Shown here: positions 4,783-6,608 of the stretch, piece after piece
Numbering within the stretch: position 1 is the stretch's first letter
Layout: each line of letters opens with the position of its first letter
DNA from: RGIG9079 sp964567845
GTDB taxonomy: Bacteria; Bacteroidota; Bacteroidia; Bacteroidales; Marinifilaceae
Direction: 5' to 3'
DNA length: 6,608 nt
Assembly: GCA_964567845.1 (NCBI GenBank)
Contig: CAZMOG010000091.1
Span: forward strand, 1 to 6,608
The notes under the pieces: model-generated
What the model was told of the DNA's origin: nothing
Seen by the model: only the letters and a program-made list of their open reading frames with translations
Database searches by the model: none
Translations under genes and position numbers: made by a program

Positions 4783-5793
4783 TTACTTTTTTCTGAATTT
4801 GTTATAAAGTGGCATGGTGGCCATGCAAAGGGCTCCCAAAACTATATATAGCATGGTCATTGAACCATGTGTAAGGAATGCGAATGTACGAGTGTTTGCA
4901 GCCATTTCAGGTGTGTCGGGCAGGAAGAGCATCATTGATGCTATTACCATAAAGTGCCATGCACCAATACCGCCTTGAACGGGTGCAACCATTCCGTAGC
5001 ACGATGTCACAAAGGCAGTAAGGGCAACTCCGATACCCAGATTTGATGAGAAATCGAAGCAGAAGAATGCAACGTAGAGCATTAGAAAATACATTATCCA
5101 AATGAAAACAGAGTAGAAGACAAATAGCCATACCCTCTTCACTTTTCTAATGGTCCATATTCCCTCTTTCAGCCCATTTATGAAGGGTTTAAGTTTTGCA
5201 AACAATTTGCTTTTTCTCATGAAGAATATGAGCGAGGCCGCAATTGCCAATCCTCCAAAACCTATCAACACAATCTTTAACATATAATCCCCTTTATCGA
5301 TCAGATTACTGCCGACTGCAATATGTTTCTCGAAGAACAGTGCGAAGGTGGGTAATTGCCAAATAATGGCCATAATGGTCATTACAAGCAATATGGACAT
5401 ATCGATAACTCGCTCGCCAATGACATTGCCAAGCAGTTTTGATGTAGGTATATCTTCATATTTTGCAACAACACCGCATCTTGCAACCTCGCCTGCTCGT
5501 GGAATGATCATGTTCGCAAAGTAGCCAATCATCACTCCCATAAAACTGTTCGCAAGGCTCATTTTATAGCCCATCGAGTCGGTAAGTTGTTGCCAGCGTA
5601 AAGCGCGGGCAATATGACTCAATATGCCAAGCAACAGCCCCATCCAAACCCAGGTGTAGTTCACGTCGTTTTTCAGAGCCTTAAATGTTTCGGTCCAGTC
5701 CTGATCCTGATATACCCACCAGAAGAGCAGCGCAGTGAATGACAGAAATATGGTAAATCTTAATATCTGTTTAAGCTTTTCTTTTGTACTCAT
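4783..5793 (-). CDS. UPF0104 / lysylphosphatidylglycerol-synthase transmembrane-type membrane protein
   Basis: A 336-residue multispanning inner-membrane protein of the UPF0104 (LPG_synthase_TM, flippase-like) family. Family marks are RALRWQ (63-68), ANMIIPRAGEVAR (93-105, with the conserved P-R-x-G-E), GERVID (126-131) and PVQGGIGAWH (271-280). Hydrophobic spans lie at about 12-28, 46-60, 83-98, 130-146, 172-192, 222-247, 252-270, 279-292 and 307-327. The aminoacyl-transferase domain of MprF is absent, so this is the membrane part alone. In MprF that part moves the modified lipid across the membrane; the role of stand-alone members is uncertain and a lipid or glycolipid transport job is only inferred. 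ATG 5793 is preferred to GTG 5802 because the predicted transcript starts near 5808. rsmA follows after 4 bp. Confidence 0.9.
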   Translation of the reverse strand: MSTKEKLKQILRFTIFLSFTALLFWWVYQDQDWTETFKALKNDVNYTWVWMGLLLGILSHIARALRWQQLTDSMGYKMSLANSFMGVMIGYFANMIIPRAGEVARCGVVAKYEDIPTSKLLGNVIGERVIDMSILLVMTIMAIIWQLPTFALFFEKHIAVGSNLIDKGDYMLKIVLIGFGGLAIAASLIFFMRKSKLFAKLKPFINGLKEGIWTIRKVKRVWLFVFYSVFIWIMYFLMLYVAFFCFDFSSNLGIGVALTAFVTSCYGMVAPVQGGIGAWHFMVIASMMLFLPDTPEMAANTRTFAFLTHGSMTMLYIVLGALCMATMPLYNKFRKK

Positions 5794-5812
5794 TAATTGC
5801 ACTTTTAAGGCG

Positions 5813-5820
5813 CAAAGATA
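5813..5820 (-). promoter_or_regulatory. Bacteroidota -7 promoter element for the UPF0104-rsmA pair
   Basis: On the minus strand TATCTTTG matches TAnnTTTG exactly. It lies in the 46-bp gap between the DUF3575-like gene and the UPF0104-type gene, with a predicted start near 5808 and a leader of about 15 nt to ATG 5793. No clear TTG is present 19-21 bp upstream, so the -33 half is poor. Confidence 0.55.
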
Positions 5821-5839
5821 ATAATAAAAGTTAAGCTCT

Positions 5840-6481
5840 TTACCACTTGTATGCTATATAAATTCCTCCTCGGTAAAAAGGCATATATTCAGCGCTTCCG
5901 TTGTTTGGAATGTGTCCCTCCACTTTTCCATCGTTATGGATATAGTCTTCGTATATAGCCCATTGGCGCCCCAAGCTCCAATTTATTTCTGCGGACCAGT
6001 GTGGGTTTCTTTTGAATGTATATGTATATCCGAGTGTAATGCCTGCCATGAGATTTGCTCCTATTTGTACAGAGTTTTCGTGTTTTTTATAGTTTAAATC
6101 GGGCGACCATCCAAAGAATTTGTACAGGATATTCTTGTTCAAACGAAATGCGCCACTTCCAACATTGGCCCCTAAAAAGAATCCGTTAAATACCCTTTTA
6201 GGATACCATCGAGGCTCCAGAAAGCATGACCACATTTGTAGAGGATAACCCGTTCCAAGGTAGTTATTGCTCGATATTACACCCAGCCCTTCTAATTGAA
6301 TGGAGAATTTTTTACTGATTCTCAATTCGAAAGCCGGGTTGATAACTCCAATACATACCAATGTGTTGATTTTTACGTTGGTTTTAGGATGGAAATCTCT
6401 ATATTTTAGTGTATCAATTTTTTGTGTGAAGCCTGTTAGTGATATACATATCAATACAGACAGAATAATAAATCTTTTCAT
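5840..6481 (-). CDS. DUF3575-like outer-membrane protein
   Basis: A 213-residue exported protein. Residues 1 to about 19 form a signal peptide (MKRF, then hydrophobic IILSVLICISL, ending TGFTQ), with cleavage probable near 19-20. The mature part is built of alternating strands rich in Trp, Tyr and Phe, and it ends GGIYIAYKW with a C-terminal aromatic residue, as in outer-membrane beta-barrels. The order VKINTLVCIGVINPAFELRI (36-55), FLEPRWYPKRVFNGFFLGANVG (87-108) and GITLGYTYTF (147-156) resembles the Bacteroidota DUF3575 family; the match is from memory. Function is unknown, and members often sit in envelope loci. ATG 6481 is preferred over the in-frame ATG 6568 because it puts the signal peptide at the N-terminus and because a promoter element lies between the two. 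There is no Shine-Dalgarno sequence. Confidence 0.82.
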   Translation of the reverse strand: MKRFIILSVLICISLTGFTQKIDTLKYRDFHPKTNVKINTLVCIGVINPAFELRISKKFSIQLEGLGVISSNNYLGTGYPLQMWSCFLEPRWYPKRVFNGFFLGANVGSGAFRLNKNILYKFFGWSPDLNYKKHENSVQIGANLMAGITLGYTYTFKRNPHWSAEINWSLGRQWAIYEDYIHNDGKVEGHIPNNGSAEYMPFYRGGIYIAYKW

Positions 6482-6546
6482 TTTCTTTGTGCATCTTATG
6501 TTATTTCGCCTTTTGGGTAATTTGCTCTTTTTTTGAAATTTGTCTG

Positions 6547-6554
6547 CAAAATTA
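6547..6554 (-). promoter_or_regulatory. Bacteroidota -7 promoter element for the DUF3575-like gene
   Basis: On the minus strand TAATTTTG matches TAnnTTTG exactly. It lies 65 bp before ATG 6481 and predicts a leader of about 60 nt. I see no good TTG at the usual -33 distance. Its position argues against use of the upstream ATG at 6568. Confidence 0.45.
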
Positions 6555-6608
6555 GTGGTTCTATCCATTTTTGGTGCATGTATCTGTAAAATGGACCAAA
6601 ATAAATTC

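Noticed and set aside
5794..5802. GTG start at 5802 for the UPF0104-type protein
   Set aside because: It would leave only about 5 nt of leader after the predicted transcription start; ATG 5793 gives a normal start and length.
6482..6568. ATG 6568 start for the DUF3575-like protein
   Set aside because: It would put 29 basic residues before the signal peptide and span the -7 element at 6547-6554.

Overview
The window looks like chromosomal DNA from the Bacteroidota, most likely order Bacteroidales. The evidence is the protein types (Bacteroidales-like GlmS tail, a fused heptose nucleotidyltransferase/phosphatase, a DUF3575-like outer-membrane protein) and three exact matches to the Bacteroidota -7 promoter element TAnnTTTG, each placed upstream of a gene. 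Most genes lack a Shine-Dalgarno sequence, which also fits. I cannot name a genus. I see no rRNA, tRNA, CRISPR array, transposase, integrase or phage gene.

Left part, + strand (1-2945): the 3' end of glmS is followed after 6 bp by gmhA. A 272-bp repeat-rich gap comes next. Then come a fused HddC-like/GmhB-like gene and, overlapping it by 13 bp, an unrecognised 191-residue protein. GmhA makes D-glycero-D-manno-heptose 7-phosphate. The GmhB half removes the 7-phosphate from the 1,7-bisphosphate, and the N-terminal half should attach a nucleotide to heptose 1-phosphate. Together they cover three of the four steps to a nucleotide-activated heptose for surface glycans. The heptose-7-phosphate kinase is not in the window.

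The gap (917-1188) is the most unusual non-coding stretch. The end of gmhA is built from a 14-bp tandem repeat. Then come two 92-bp direct repeats that differ at 3 positions, with a C/G-rich stem-loop and a G-rich run between them. The second copy ends one base before the ATG of the fused gene and may carry its promoter.

Middle (2946-4018): a well-formed Bacteroidota promoter leads first into a 10-codon ORF. That ORF is in frame with corA but separated from it by TAG and TAA stops. A CorA-type Mg2+ channel gene follows, with an unusually strong Shine-Dalgarno sequence. Its 3' end overlaps the convergent rsmA by 23 bp.

Right part, - strand (3996-6608): read in the direction of transcription there is a small DUF3575-like outer-membrane protein, then a separately promoted UPF0104-type multispanning membrane protein, then rsmA (16S rRNA dimethyladenosine transferase) 4 bp after it. 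These genes are ordinary housekeeping or envelope functions.

I found no convincing new multi-gene system. The best leads are the duplicated leader around the stem-loop, the small ORF before corA, the zinc-motif-less GmhB fused to HddC, and the orphan protein coupled to it.
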